Under the pieces are notes generated by a model. It ran no database searches, had not been told where the DNA came from, and saw only the letters and a program-made list of their open reading frames with translations. A program made the position numbers and the translations under genes. A stretch of 64,000 nucleotides of DNA, taken from positions 1 through 64,000 of the forward strand of contig LWDH01000002.1 of NCBI GenBank assembly GCA_002083395.1, written 5' to 3'. This DNA comes from Proteobacteria bacterium SG_bin4 (lineage in GTDB: Bacteria > Pseudomonadota > Gammaproteobacteria > Burkholderiales > Nitrosomonadaceae). Positions 8,861-17,532 of this stretch are shown in pieces. The first letter of the stretch is position 1. Every line of letters begins with the position of its first letter.

Positions 8861-9604
8861 ATGCGCATATTGCTCAGTAACGATGACGGTTATTTTGCAC
8901 CTGGCTTAGCCTGCCTTGCGGAGTCACTCTCAAAAATTGCTGAGATCATTGTCGTGGCACCCGAAAGAGATCGTAGTGGCTCAAGCAATTCCTTGACTCT
9001 GGATCGCCCACTGAGTCTTCGCAAATCCCACAATGGTTTTTTTTATGTCAACGGTACCCCAACCGATTGTGTCCACCTGGCAGTGACAGGGATGCTGGAA
9101 GTGATGCCGGATATGATTGTATCCGGCGTAAATCATGGCGCTAACATGGGAGACGACACGATTTATTCCGGAACGGTTGCTGCCGCGACAGAGGGCTTTT
9201 TGCTAGGAATTCCTTCGCTGGCAGTATCTTTGGTGAGTGCATCGAATGGAAACTATATGACAGCTGCACGCGTTGCGGCTGATATGGTAAAACGCTTTAG
9301 CGAGAATGAAATACGAAGCCCGGTGTTATTGAATATCAATGTACCTGATATCGAATACCATCATCTTCAAGGCATTGAGATTACAAGGCTGGGGCGGCGT
9401 CATAAAGCGGAGCCAGTAATTAAGTCACAAAATCCTCGTGGAGAGATTCTATATTGGGTTGGAGCGGCAGGTCCTGCACAAGATGCCGGAGAAGGTACTG
9501 ATTTTTATGCAGTTCAGCACAACCGGGTTTCGATAACCCCGTTGCAAATCGACCTTACCCATTATGATCAAATCAGTCTGCTAACAAGATGGATCAATAA
9601 TTAA
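8861..9604 (+). CDS. surE: 5'/3'-nucleotidase SurE
   Basis: SurE is a metal-dependent nucleoside monophosphate phosphatase linked to stationary-phase survival. The start RILLSNDDGYFAPG carries the metal-binding Asp pair of the family, followed by VVAPERDRSGSSNSLT and SGVNHGANMGDDTIYSGTVAAA, all signature segments. The 247 residues match the family. It heads surE-pcm-nlpD, a widely conserved order. Confidence 0.96.
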   Translation: MRILLSNDDGYFAPGLACLAESLSKIAEIIVVAPERDRSGSSNSLTLDRPLSLRKSHNGFFYVNGTPTDCVHLAVTGMLEVMPDMIVSGVNHGANMGDDTIYSGTVAAATEGFLLGIPSLAVSLVSASNGNYMTAARVAADMVKRFSENEIRSPVLLNINVPDIEYHHLQGIEITRLGRRHKAEPVIKSQNPRGEILYWVGAAGPAQDAGEGTDFYAVQHNRVSITPLQIDLTHYDQISLLTRWINN

Positions 9605-9645
9605 GCGCTTGTTATGTTAGGGAAATATTTTATAGGTGCTGATAG

Positions 9646-10308
9646 GTGAATGTTCGTCATTCTGGAATTGGTATGACCTCTCAGCGTACACGCATGCGCA
9701 TGATTGAGCGGCTGCGTGCACAAGGTATTGCTGATGAAGTGGTGTTGTCTGTAATGGGTACGATCCCGCGTCATATTTTTGTTGAAGAAGCTTTGGCAAG
9801 CAGGGCTTATGAAGACGTTGCCTTACCGATTAATTATGGACAAACCATTTCAAGTCCCTGGATTGTCGCTCGAATGACCGAGTTGCTAAGAGCAAATTCC
9901 AATTTAGGAAAAGTATTAGAAATTGGTACAGGGTGCGGCTACCAAACTGCGGTACTTGCGCAAATTGCGCAAAAGGTTTATTCAATCGAGCGCATTGGCC
10001 CGCTTTTGACTCGAACGCGTATTCGTTTGCAGGAACTGCAGATCCGGAATATTTATCTAAAACATGCCGATGGATTATTAGGGTTAGCTGAAGCAGGGCC
10101 ATTCGATGGTATCATCATGACAGCGGTTACTACGCATGTGCCCGCGTCATTGCTGGATCAACTGGAGATTGGCGGTCGAATGGTTTTTCCAAAAGGAACA
10201 CAGAAGCAGAATCTCTGTGTTATAGAACGGAATCCGCAAGGTTTTACCGAAACTGTGCTCGAAGAAGTTAATTTTGTACCTCTGTTAGCCGGGGTCATTA
10301 AAAAATAG
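9646..10308 (+). CDS. pcm: Protein-L-isoaspartate O-methyltransferase
   Basis: Pcm methylates L-isoaspartyl residues in aged proteins, starting their repair, with S-adenosylmethionine as donor. The protein shows the PIMT signature around IPRHIFVEEALASRAYED, the GQTISSPWIVARMTELL segment and the SAM-binding loop VLEIGTGCGYQTAVLAQ. The start is a GTG at 9646, with an AGG element about 9 bases upstream; a nearby ATG is in another frame. It follows surE by 41 bases. Confidence 0.95.
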   Translation: MNVRHSGIGMTSQRTRMRMIERLRAQGIADEVVLSVMGTIPRHIFVEEALASRAYEDVALPINYGQTISSPWIVARMTELLRANSNLGKVLEIGTGCGYQTAVLAQIAQKVYSIERIGPLLTRTRIRLQELQIRNIYLKHADGLLGLAEAGPFDGIIMTAVTTHVPASLLDQLEIGGRMVFPKGTQKQNLCVIERNPQGFTETVLEEVNFVPLLAGVIKK

Positions 10309-10409
10309 TGGTGCAGGAATATTAGAATGAGACAAATGCCATGAAAAAACCAAACAGTTTCGATATCTATCATTGTCCTCTCAGATTTGTTTCTTCGTTA
10401 GGTAAGCAA

Positions 10410-11399
10410 ATGCCATTGCGGTATCTACTATTTTTTACGGGCTTGTTTCTGATTGGATGTAGCACCACCCAGTCCCCGGTTCCGGTTGTTGATCGTGAAA
10501 AGATTAATGCATCGGGACCGTTAAGACCCACTGAACCGGCTGCCATGGATGGCCAGATATATACCGTGCAACGGGGGGATACATTGTATGGCATTGCCCT
10601 TAAGCATGGCATTGATTTTAAGAAATTAGTGGAATGGAACGAAATCGTTGATCCAAGATCGTTGCAGCCCGGCCAGAAAATCCGGTTATCGATGCCTGAA
10701 AAGGGGGCTCAACCCGTATTGTTTGCACTTCCTCAACAACCAGTTACAACGACTATAGAGCCATCGGTAGTCGCAGCTGAGCCTGTAGTGACCCCGCATG
10801 AGGATGTCCGTGCGGATGTTGCGGGCACTCAAAAGATAAAAACAAGTCCTAAAGCGTTTAAATTACCGTATTCAGAACAAAATGTGGCTCGGCTTCAGTA
10901 TCCTGGCAATAATCCACCGGTAATAGCGCCATCTCCTGCTGCAGCTGCAGTGACGCCTGGGAACAATGCAAAAATCGAGGTGGCGCCACCATCTCCGGAA
11001 CCGTTGAATTCCGACAAGGCAACAGATGCTTCGGTAGCTGATTGGATATGGCCGACAAGCGGAAAGCTGCTGGCGTCTTTTTCAAAAAATTCTAAAGGTG
11101 TAAAAATATCGGGGCAAGCAGGGCAGCCGATTCTCGCTTCGGCAGCCGGCGAAGTGGTTTATAGCGGGCATGGACTGCGTGGTTACGGGAATTTAATCAT
11201 TATTAAACACGATAACACCTACCTGAGTGCCTACGCTCACAATAGCAAGCTATTGGTTAAAGAAGGCGAAGCAGTCGTTAAAGGTCAGAAGATCGCCGAA
11301 ATGGGCAATACCGATACGGATACGATACAGTTGCATTTTGAAATTCGCAAGAACGGGAAGCCTGTTGATCCGTTAGAGTACTTACCCAATCAATCCTAA
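10410..11399 (+). CDS. nlpD: NlpD-like LysM/M23 lipoprotein
   Basis: This is an outer-membrane lipoprotein activator or relative of septal amidases. From the ATG at 10410 a short signal peptide ends in the lipobox LIGC, then a LysM domain (YTVQRGDTLYGIALKHGIDF), a Pro/Ala-rich linker, and a C-terminal M23-type domain beginning WIWPTSGKLLASFS. The domain keeps HFEIRKNGKPVDPLEYL but the N-terminal metal-ligand motif appears degenerate, as in NlpD proteins without hydrolase activity. An ATG at 10341 would add 23 residues before the hydrophobic core; 10410 has an AGG upstream and gives a cleaner signal. rpoS, which often follows, is absent. Confidence 0.9.
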   Translation: MPLRYLLFFTGLFLIGCSTTQSPVPVVDREKINASGPLRPTEPAAMDGQIYTVQRGDTLYGIALKHGIDFKKLVEWNEIVDPRSLQPGQKIRLSMPEKGAQPVLFALPQQPVTTTIEPSVVAAEPVVTPHEDVRADVAGTQKIKTSPKAFKLPYSEQNVARLQYPGNNPPVIAPSPAAAAVTPGNNAKIEVAPPSPEPLNSDKATDASVADWIWPTSGKLLASFSKNSKGVKISGQAGQPILASAAGEVVYSGHGLRGYGNLIIIKHDNTYLSAYAHNSKLLVKEGEAVVKGQKIAEMGNTDTDTIQLHFEIRKNGKPVDPLEYLPNQS

Positions 11400-11485
11400 G
11401 GAAACGCTGATCGCCGCGCAAGATCAACCGCAAGGCGAAAGGGGTCTAGAAACAAGACACATTCTTACGAGAAGCGAGTTTCTAG
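11397..11485. repeat. Terminal-repeat-like sequence at the nlpD stop and an inverted repeat
   Basis: TAAGGAAACGCTGAT (11397-11411) matches the terminal repeats of the element at 24355-24503 closely and contains the nlpD stop codon. Downstream, CTAGAAAC (11446-11453) and GTTTCTAG (11478-11485) form a perfect 8-bp inverted repeat. The rest of the 11400-11559 gap shows no gene. This may be a decayed copy of the small element. Confidence 0.45.
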
Positions 11486-11559
11486 GTACCAATTATCAGG
11501 TTGCTCTAGAAATTTGAACAATCTGCCCTACAGATAATGTTCTCCATAACTGCCGTTTT

Positions 11560-11916
11560 TTACTTTGTGATTGAAAGACGCATGTGTTCTATCGCTTTTT
11601 CCATGTGTCGAGTTGCGGTTTCCGGTTGATCTTGTTTGGCGTTTTCAATCGCTGCGTTAAGGTGTTTGATGGATTCATCCAAATGGGGTGATTTATTTGT
11701 CAGTTTCTTTTCCGCAGCTTGTGCATGCGTAAGACTTTCTTGCGCATACTCCAGCAGTGTGCTGGTGTGACCTGCCTTACCGTGTATTTGAGCAGTTTCG
11801 GCTTGATCAATCGCTTCGGTTATTGTTGAAGTGATTTCTATAGTCGTTGCATCAGGCTCATTAGCGACTGCAGGCATGCTAATCCATATTAACAATATCA
11901 ATCCAATAATTTTCAT
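11560..11916 (-). CDS. smbP: SmbP-like periplasmic metal-binding protein
   Basis: The 118-residue product has a signal peptide (MKIIGLILLIWISMPAVANE) and a mature part made of amphipathic helical repeats with spaced His residues, for example IHGKAGHTSTLLEYAQESLTH and SPHLDESIKHLNAAI. This matches the pattern of the small metal-binding protein described in Nitrosomonas europaea, which binds copper and other divalent metals in a four-helix bundle. It has fewer His residues than I recall for that protein, so affinity could differ. A GAGGAG site precedes the ATG at 11916; a longer frame to 11943 is less likely. Role: inferred periplasmic copper buffering. Confidence 0.8.
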   Translation of the reverse strand: MKIIGLILLIWISMPAVANEPDATTIEITSTITEAIDQAETAQIHGKAGHTSTLLEYAQESLTHAQAAEKKLTNKSPHLDESIKHLNAAIENAKQDQPETATRHMEKAIEHMRLSITK

Positions 11917-11948
11917 TCTAATTCTCCTCAATTCTGCTATCAAAAGCG

Positions 11949-12725
11949 TTACGCCGCATGAGAAACCAATTCATTGAGCGCTTGGTAATCAACCCATCCG
12001 CTATCTAGATTGTTGCCAGCGATTAGTTTGAATAGCTGAGTCGGTTCTCCCAAGTCTGATACGACCGCCATTGCCCCTTCGAAGTTTTGTGAATGGGTGT
12101 AACCACTGACTGTAATGAGTGTGGGAAGATCCGCGGCTAATGCGGATTTCAATCCATTCTCGGAATCTTCAATCGCGATGCATTGGTGCGCAGGTAAATT
12201 CAACTGTCCGAGTACCCACTGATAAATATCCGGCGCCGGTTTTTTTAAGGGCACAATGTCGCCCGCACCAATGATATCGAACCAGTCGATTGATTCTTCT
12301 CCTAAAGTCGCCTTAAGCAAGGCGGTGACATTTTCCATTGTGGTCGTCGTTGCAATGGCTAGTTTTACTTGTTCATGCCGCAATTCCTGAATTAATCTTG
12401 CTACACCAGGCCGTAACGGGATACTTCCTGCTTCCATTAGAGATTCGAAGTACTTGGTTTTGGTTTTGTGCAAACTTGCGATCCATTCTCCCAAATCTTT
12501 TTTATCGAGAAAAGCCGGAGCGTACCGTTCGATATAGTGACGAATTCGTTCTTTACCGCCGGTAACCTGCAATAATTCTCCATAAAGATGGATATTCCAA
12601 TTCCAATCGAGTTCAAATTGCTCAAATGCAGCGTTAAATGCGATGCGATGACCATCTTGTTCGGTATCGGCGAGTGTGCCGTCCACGTCAAAAAGCACGG
12701 CTTGAAGTTTTTTAGTTGTATTCAT
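11949..12725 (-). CDS. cbbY: CbbY-type HAD phosphatase
   Basis: CbbY removes phosphate from xylulose-1,5-bisphosphate, an inhibitory by-product of Rubisco. The 258-residue protein has the HAD nucleophile motif FDVDGTLADTE, the CbbY-type cap with GHRIAFNAAFEQF and TGGKERIRHYI, a Thr in IATTTT, Lys in LKKPAPD, and the terminal acidic motif IEDSENGLKSA. Together these point to CbbY rather than a generic phosphoglycolate phosphatase. No Rubisco gene is in the window, but the protein fits an autotroph. It is 3 bases downstream of sua5 on the same strand, so probably co-transcribed. Confidence 0.85.
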   Translation of the reverse strand: MNTTKKLQAVLFDVDGTLADTEQDGHRIAFNAAFEQFELDWNWNIHLYGELLQVTGGKERIRHYIERYAPAFLDKKDLGEWIASLHKTKTKYFESLMEAGSIPLRPGVARLIQELRHEQVKLAIATTTTMENVTALLKATLGEESIDWFDIIGAGDIVPLKKPAPDIYQWVLGQLNLPAHQCIAIEDSENGLKSALAADLPTLITVSGYTHSQNFEGAMAVVSDLGEPTQLFKLIAGNNLDSGWVDYQALNELVSHAA

Positions 12726-12728
12726 CGG

Positions 12729-13784
12729 TTAAAGTTTCTCTCCTTGATCTCCAGTAAAATGAAAGCTTGCCCGCTGCAGCCGGTCGGAAATTGCAAGCCA
12801 TTGAACATGACTGGGGGGTGTTTCAACCAGGAAATAATCAAACGATGCCTGATCGAACCGGTGTAACGTTGCATACAGTTGTTTACCATATTGAATGGGA
12901 TCCGCAGGCATACCGAATTGTTCGATTGAGCGATTCGCGGCTTGCGGTCTTCCGGTATCTGACCACGTGAGCACCAATACCCGGAAATTTTGAGCTGATA
13001 GTGCGATTGCTTTTTGCCATAGCTCTGTTGCCGGGAATAGTCCTAGCGGGATTGAAGGGGCGTAGTGTGAGGGTAATGACCCGGATGAACGGATAGTGCT
13101 GCGGGTGGAGACAGCAATTGATCTTCCAAGTACATTCTCAAGCTCGGCAGGTGTAATTTTGCCTGGCCGCAAAATTAATGGCTCGTGCGCATGAAAGCTG
13201 ACGATCGTGCTCTCCAGGCCAACTTCGCAGCTACCGCCATCTAGAATCATATCGACACTGCTTCCCAGCTCCTGGTGGACATGCATCGCGGAAGTCGGGC
13301 TGATACGTCCAAATCGATTGGCTGATGGTGCAGCCAATGCTTTTTCAGGTCCGAGTGCTTCCAGCAAAGCCAATGCGGTCGGATGCGCTGGTACCCGTAA
13401 CCCTACGGTGCTTTGTCCACCTGTAATACAATCAGAAATGCGGTGGCTACGTTGTAAAATGAGGGTTAATGGGCCCGGCCAGAAATGATTGGCCAAATCG
13501 TAGGCAGCTGCCGGTACCGCTTCTACCCAATGAGCAAGATCTGAGACTGATGCAATATGCACGATCAATGGGTGATCGCAGGGACGTTGCTTGATTTCGT
13601 AAATCTTACGAATGGCTGCGGGATTGGTGGTATCCGCACCGAGGCCATACACGGTTTCGGTGGGAAATGCGACGGTGCCGCCTTCACGAATGATTCGGGC
13701 AGCAGCGGCAATTTGTTCCGGCTGATCGGGAAATTGATTGGATTGTTTTAGATCCTGAAGCGGATACATATCAATATTTCTCAT
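12729..13784 (-). CDS. L-threonylcarbamoyladenylate synthase (Sua5 type)
   Basis: This enzyme makes threonylcarbamoyl-AMP for t6A37 modification of tRNAs that read ANN codons. The N-terminal YrdC domain shows GGTVAFPTETVYGLGADT, KQRPCDHPLIVH and SANRFGRISPTSA. At 351 residues it also carries the C-terminal Sua5 domain (LPSHYAPSIPLGLFP onwards), distinguishing it from short TsaC. An alternative start lies five codons in. It is the first gene of the sua5-cbbY-smbP stretch on the minus strand. Confidence 0.93.
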   Translation of the reverse strand: MRNIDMYPLQDLKQSNQFPDQPEQIAAAARIIREGGTVAFPTETVYGLGADTTNPAAIRKIYEIKQRPCDHPLIVHIASVSDLAHWVEAVPAAAYDLANHFWPGPLTLILQRSHRISDCITGGQSTVGLRVPAHPTALALLEALGPEKALAAPSANRFGRISPTSAMHVHQELGSSVDMILDGGSCEVGLESTIVSFHAHEPLILRPGKITPAELENVLGRSIAVSTRSTIRSSGSLPSHYAPSIPLGLFPATELWQKAIALSAQNFRVLVLTWSDTGRPQAANRSIEQFGMPADPIQYGKQLYATLHRFDQASFDYFLVETPPSHVQWLAISDRLQRASFHFTGDQGEKL

Positions 13785-13823
13785 TCATCAGTCGAAGTTG
13801 AAGGCATACGTTACACTGATCAT

Positions 13824-14996
13824 TTATTGCTGATTATCATACCAGTCGTAGCCAAGCACGCCTTGCATGGTGCGGACAAAATAAAAACATAGCCAATTAA
13901 TCAGATAGTTGCGCCAGGAGAAAAATTTATTGTCTGCCGGCGTTACTGCAACAGATTCCTGCGATATCGCGGTTTTTAAACTGGCTCTTAATTCCGATGC
14001 GATGTCGTGGTTTTCAATAAGCACATTGGCTTCTCGCGCTAACAGCAAGCTAAACGGATCAATATTGGAAGAACCCACGGTGACCCAAAATTGATCGATC
14101 ACAGCGACCTTGGCATGTAAATAGCTGCGATTATATTCATAAATTTTTATTCCCGATTTCAATAAATTTTCGTAAAGCGCCTGAGTTGCATGATATTGCA
14201 AGCGGTATTCAATTTTTCCTTGTAATAACAGTTCAACACTCACCCCTCGTTTCACTGCACTCTTTAAAGCATTGCTGAATTTTCTTCCTGGCAAAAAATA
14301 AGCATTGGCGATGATAATTTCAGTTTTTGCCTGATTGATGGCTTCCAGGTAGGCATGCTCAATATCATGACGGTGGCGCCAATTATCACGAATTACAAAA
14401 GCTGCTTTATGATTTCCACAGTGAATGTTCATTGGTTTTACTACATGGGGTGTAACCCAGCGTTTTTTCAAATGAGCCCAAGCAACCAGCATCCATAAGT
14501 GTTTAATTGCACGATGTATTTGTAAGAGTAGCGGTCCCGTGATAGCAACTGCATAGTCAAAACGGGGTGTCAGATGCTCCGGATTGTCTTCGTCATCAAT
14601 GATATTAATTCCGCCGACGAATGCGGTGCGAGCGTCGATCATTGCCAATTTCCGATGCATTCGCCGCAAACGATAGCGGCCAGGTCTCGCAAAAAGAAAT
14701 TCCGGTCTGAAAATCAGGATCTTGATGCCTGCTTGCAACATACTGTCAATGGCTTCTCTGGATAAATTTTGCGAACCGAATCCATCCAGAAGCAGGTGAA
14801 CGGCAACGCCGCGCTGCACGGCGCGTTTCATCGCGGCGGCTATTCGGATACCGGTTACATCCAATTCAAAAATATACGTCTCGATATGTATTTCAAATTG
14901 AGCTGCTTCGATAGCGGCTTCGAGTACTGGAAAGTACTCCTCACCGTTATGCAGTAACGAGATCTGATTGCCTTCAACATAATGAAACTTTGACAT
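13824..14996 (-). CDS. Cardiolipin synthase B-like phospholipase D protein
   Basis: The 390-residue protein contains two HKD motifs, HRKLAMIDARTAFVGG near residue 120 and LHAKVAVIDQFWVTVGSSN near residue 295, defining a phospholipase D-type transferase. The lack of N-terminal transmembrane helices and the length fit ClsB-type cardiolipin synthases, which join phosphatidylglycerol units. A terminal aromatic segment may help membrane association. It lies between nadA and sua5 on the same strand. Substrate is inferred from family resemblance. Confidence 0.87.
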   Translation of the reverse strand: MSKFHYVEGNQISLLHNGEEYFPVLEAAIEAAQFEIHIETYIFELDVTGIRIAAAMKRAVQRGVAVHLLLDGFGSQNLSREAIDSMLQAGIKILIFRPEFLFARPGRYRLRRMHRKLAMIDARTAFVGGINIIDDEDNPEHLTPRFDYAVAITGPLLLQIHRAIKHLWMLVAWAHLKKRWVTPHVVKPMNIHCGNHKAAFVIRDNWRHRHDIEHAYLEAINQAKTEIIIANAYFLPGRKFSNALKSAVKRGVSVELLLQGKIEYRLQYHATQALYENLLKSGIKIYEYNRSYLHAKVAVIDQFWVTVGSSNIDPFSLLLAREANVLIENHDIASELRASLKTAISQESVAVTPADNKFFSWRNYLINWLCFYFVRTMQGVLGYDWYDNQQ

Positions 14997-15061
14997 TGAC
15001 TGCTGGTAGTTGTTAGCGGTTCGTGATTGCGGCGTTCTCGTCGTTGCCGTAACAAAATGGA

Positions 15062-16159
15062 TTATGAGATCTTCAGCATTCGATCCAATGCAATTCTGGC
15101 TAATCCGGCTTCAGTCTCTGGAACCTTGATTTGATTGACGACATTACCATTTACAAGATTCTCCAGTGTCCAGGCTAAATGCTGCGGATCTATCCGAGCC
15201 ATCGTGGAACACATGCAAACCATTGGTGACATAAATTGTATGATTTTTCCTTGCGCTTTGAATTCTTCGGTAATCCGGCTTACCAGATTCAGTTCCGTGC
15301 CGACCAGCCAATGGGTTCCGCTTTCAGCGGCCGCGATGGTTTTTATGATGTATTCGGTGGAACCGACGTAATCGGATGCTTTGCAGACTTCATAGCTGCA
15401 TTCGGGATGCGAAATAACTACGCCATTCGGATATTGATTGCGAAAACGGATAATATGTTGTGGTTGAAACATCTGATGCACCGAGCAGTGGCCTTTCCAA
15501 AGCAATATCTTGGCGTTCTTGATTTGTTCCCGCGTCAATCCTCCCATCGGCTCGTCAAAATTCCAAACCGGCATATCCTCCAGAGAAATGCCTAATTGAT
15601 GACCGCTCCAGAGGCCAAGATGTTGATCAGGAAAGAATAATACTTTTTTCCGTTGCTTGAACGACCATTGCAGGACTTTGCCAGCATTGCTGGAAGTGCA
15701 GACGATGCCGCCATGTTCACCGCAAAAGGCTTTTAAATCGGCGGAGGAATTAATATAGGTTACTGGTGTAATTACCTCATCGGGGTCAAGCACTTCAGCA
15801 AGTTCACGCCAGGCGCGTTCAACATTAGATAAGCTCGCCATATCGGCCATTGAGCAGCCGGCAGCCATATCCGGCAAAATAGCGATTTGTCTGGAGCTGG
15901 AGAGCATATCCGCAACTTCAGCCATGAAGTGCACGCCGCAAAAAACCAAGAAATCAGCGTCGGTTTGTGCTGCCAGAAAAGAAAGTTTTAGAGAATCACC
16001 GGTTAGATCCGCATGCCGGTAAACATCCGCACGTTGATAATGGTGTGCCAGAATAACAGCGCGCCGGCCGAGCGCTTTTTTGGCCTCGATGATGCGTTGT
16101 GCACAGGCATCATCCTGTAACTGCTCATATTTCTCAAAATCAATGGCTTCCTGGAGCAT
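15062..16159 (-). CDS. nadA: Quinolinate synthase A
   Basis: NadA condenses iminoaspartate with dihydroxyacetone phosphate to quinolinate for de novo NAD synthesis, using a 4Fe-4S cluster. The 365 residues include ILAHHYQRADVYRHADLTGD, FCGVHFMAEVADML, VCTSSNAGKVL, HPECSYEVCKASDYVGST and the late MCSTMARID segment, so the three cluster cysteines are present. The ATG is followed by LQEAIDFEKYEQL. No nadB or nadC is adjacent. Confidence 0.95.
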   Translation of the reverse strand: MLQEAIDFEKYEQLQDDACAQRIIEAKKALGRRAVILAHHYQRADVYRHADLTGDSLKLSFLAAQTDADFLVFCGVHFMAEVADMLSSSRQIAILPDMAAGCSMADMASLSNVERAWRELAEVLDPDEVITPVTYINSSADLKAFCGEHGGIVCTSSNAGKVLQWSFKQRKKVLFFPDQHLGLWSGHQLGISLEDMPVWNFDEPMGGLTREQIKNAKILLWKGHCSVHQMFQPQHIIRFRNQYPNGVVISHPECSYEVCKASDYVGSTEYIIKTIAAAESGTHWLVGTELNLVSRITEEFKAQGKIIQFMSPMVCMCSTMARIDPQHLAWTLENLVNGNVVNQIKVPETEAGLARIALDRMLKIS

Positions 16160-16295
16160 TATAATGGGTGTGTTCCTGATGGTTCGTTAAAAATACCAGT
16201 CTATTTTATTCCAAGATATGATTGCAAGTTTCGATATTTAAAGACTTGCAACGGATCCGGCAATAAGGATGACTGGTAGATGGTCATGCGTGTTC

Positions 16296-16304
16296 TGTTA
16301 TAAT
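16296..16304 (+). promoter_or_regulatory. Extended -10 promoter upstream of lptC
   Basis: TGTTATAAT, identical to the tRNA-Pro -10 element, lies about 80 bases before lptC in the divergent gap with nadA. No good -35 is visible. It could drive the whole lptC-lptA-lptB-rpoN block. Confidence 0.5.
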
Positions 16305-16382
16305 TCATTATATGAATAAAGCAGGGTATATTTGAGTCAAGCGTAAATACAAAAAGAGAAAAAAGTTCCGAGCAATCTCCTA

Positions 16383-16949
16383 ATGATCAAGCGCCCGTTT
16401 ATTAGTTCACCGCTAATTCTACTTTTAATTTTGGCATTAGTGACATTCTGGCTGGATCATATGACTCGCCCGCCTGAATATGTCCAAGACGAAAATTTGA
16501 ATTTAAATCCCGATTATATTGTTGAGGAGCTATCCGGTTTTCGAATGGATTACGAACATCAGATACAACGCAAATTTACCGCTCATAAACTTTTTCATTT
16601 TTTGGATTCGGAAGTAACTCAACTGGAACAGGTGAGCTTTACAAATGCCGACCCCAAAAATCCCCTGATGCGTCTCTACGCGAACCGCGCTGAAGTTATC
16701 AACAAAGGGGAAGATGTTTATCTAACCGGGAATGTGACTGCGGTGAGAGGCACTGATGAAGATAACAGCAATATCACTTTGGTGACAGATTTCTTGCATT
16801 TGATCCCTAAAGAAAATTTGGTAAAAACGGATCAGCCGGTCACCATTTCCAGATTTGATACCACCATCAAGGCAACCGGTTTGGAATTTGATAATCGCGT
16901 TGGCATGATACAACTACTATCCAGTGTAAGAGCAGTCAATACGAAGTAA
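16383..16949 (+). CDS. lptC: LPS export ABC transporter periplasmic protein LptC
   Basis: LptC is a bitopic inner-membrane protein that passes lipopolysaccharide from LptBFG to LptA. The 188 residues have one N-terminal transmembrane helix (ISSPLILLLILALVTFW) followed by a beta-jellyroll region typical of LptC (PDYIVEELSGFRMD, then repeating strands). Sequence conservation in this family is low, but position directly before lptA and lptB is decisive. Confidence 0.9.
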   Translation: MIKRPFISSPLILLLILALVTFWLDHMTRPPEYVQDENLNLNPDYIVEELSGFRMDYEHQIQRKFTAHKLFHFLDSEVTQLEQVSFTNADPKNPLMRLYANRAEVINKGEDVYLTGNVTAVRGTDEDNSNITLVTDFLHLIPKENLVKTDQPVTISRFDTTIKATGLEFDNRVGMIQLLSSVRAVNTK

Positions 16950-16958
16950 TTTGGACAT

Positions 16959-17492
16959 ATGATGAAAATAATTTTCGCTATCAGTTTGTTGAGTTTACTG
17001 CTTGTGCATACGGCCAATGCCGAACGGGGTGATCGGAAAAAGCCAATTTATCTGGAAGCTGACCGTGCGACCGTTGAGGATGTCAACCGCAAAGAAGGCA
17101 GCCGGGTCAGCGTGTTTACCGGTAATGTGATTTTGACCCAAGGAACTTTGCGGATCACTGCCGATAAAATGATTATGAAAGAAGATATGCAAGGGTTCCG
17201 TCATGCTACTGCGATGGGTGATCTCGTAACTTTCCGGCAGAAGCGGGATGGACTTGATGAATATGTAGAAGGCTGGAGCGAGCGGGCTGAATACGATAGC
17301 AAAACCGACAAGATTGAATTGTTCCGGCAAGCGCGACTGAAACGCGGCACCGATGAAGTTCAAGGCGATTATATTTCCTACGATATGAATAGCGAGTTTT
17401 TCCAGGTAAAAGGCAGCAAGGAGCGCGGTGTGGAATCGGGTCCCGACAAGCGTGTGCGAATAACTATTCAGCCTAAAAATAAATCTGAATAG
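16959..17492 (+). CDS. lptA: LPS transport periplasmic protein LptA
   Basis: LptA forms the periplasmic bridge for lipopolysaccharide. The 177-residue protein has a cleavable signal peptide (IIFAISLLSLLLVHTANA) and an OstA-like fold with KPIYLEADRATVED, FTGNVILTQGTLRITADKM and a final YFS-type strand pattern. It starts 9 bases after lptC and precedes lptB, so the three should be co-expressed. Confidence 0.93.
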   Translation: MMKIIFAISLLSLLLVHTANAERGDRKKPIYLEADRATVEDVNRKEGSRVSVFTGNVILTQGTLRITADKMIMKEDMQGFRHATAMGDLVTFRQKRDGLDEYVEGWSERAEYDSKTDKIELFRQARLKRGTDEVQGDYISYDMNSEFFQVKGSKERGVESGPDKRVRITIQPKNKSE

Positions 17493-17532
17493 ATCCATTG
17501 AATCTTCAATTATTTTAAAGTTGTACCAACAG

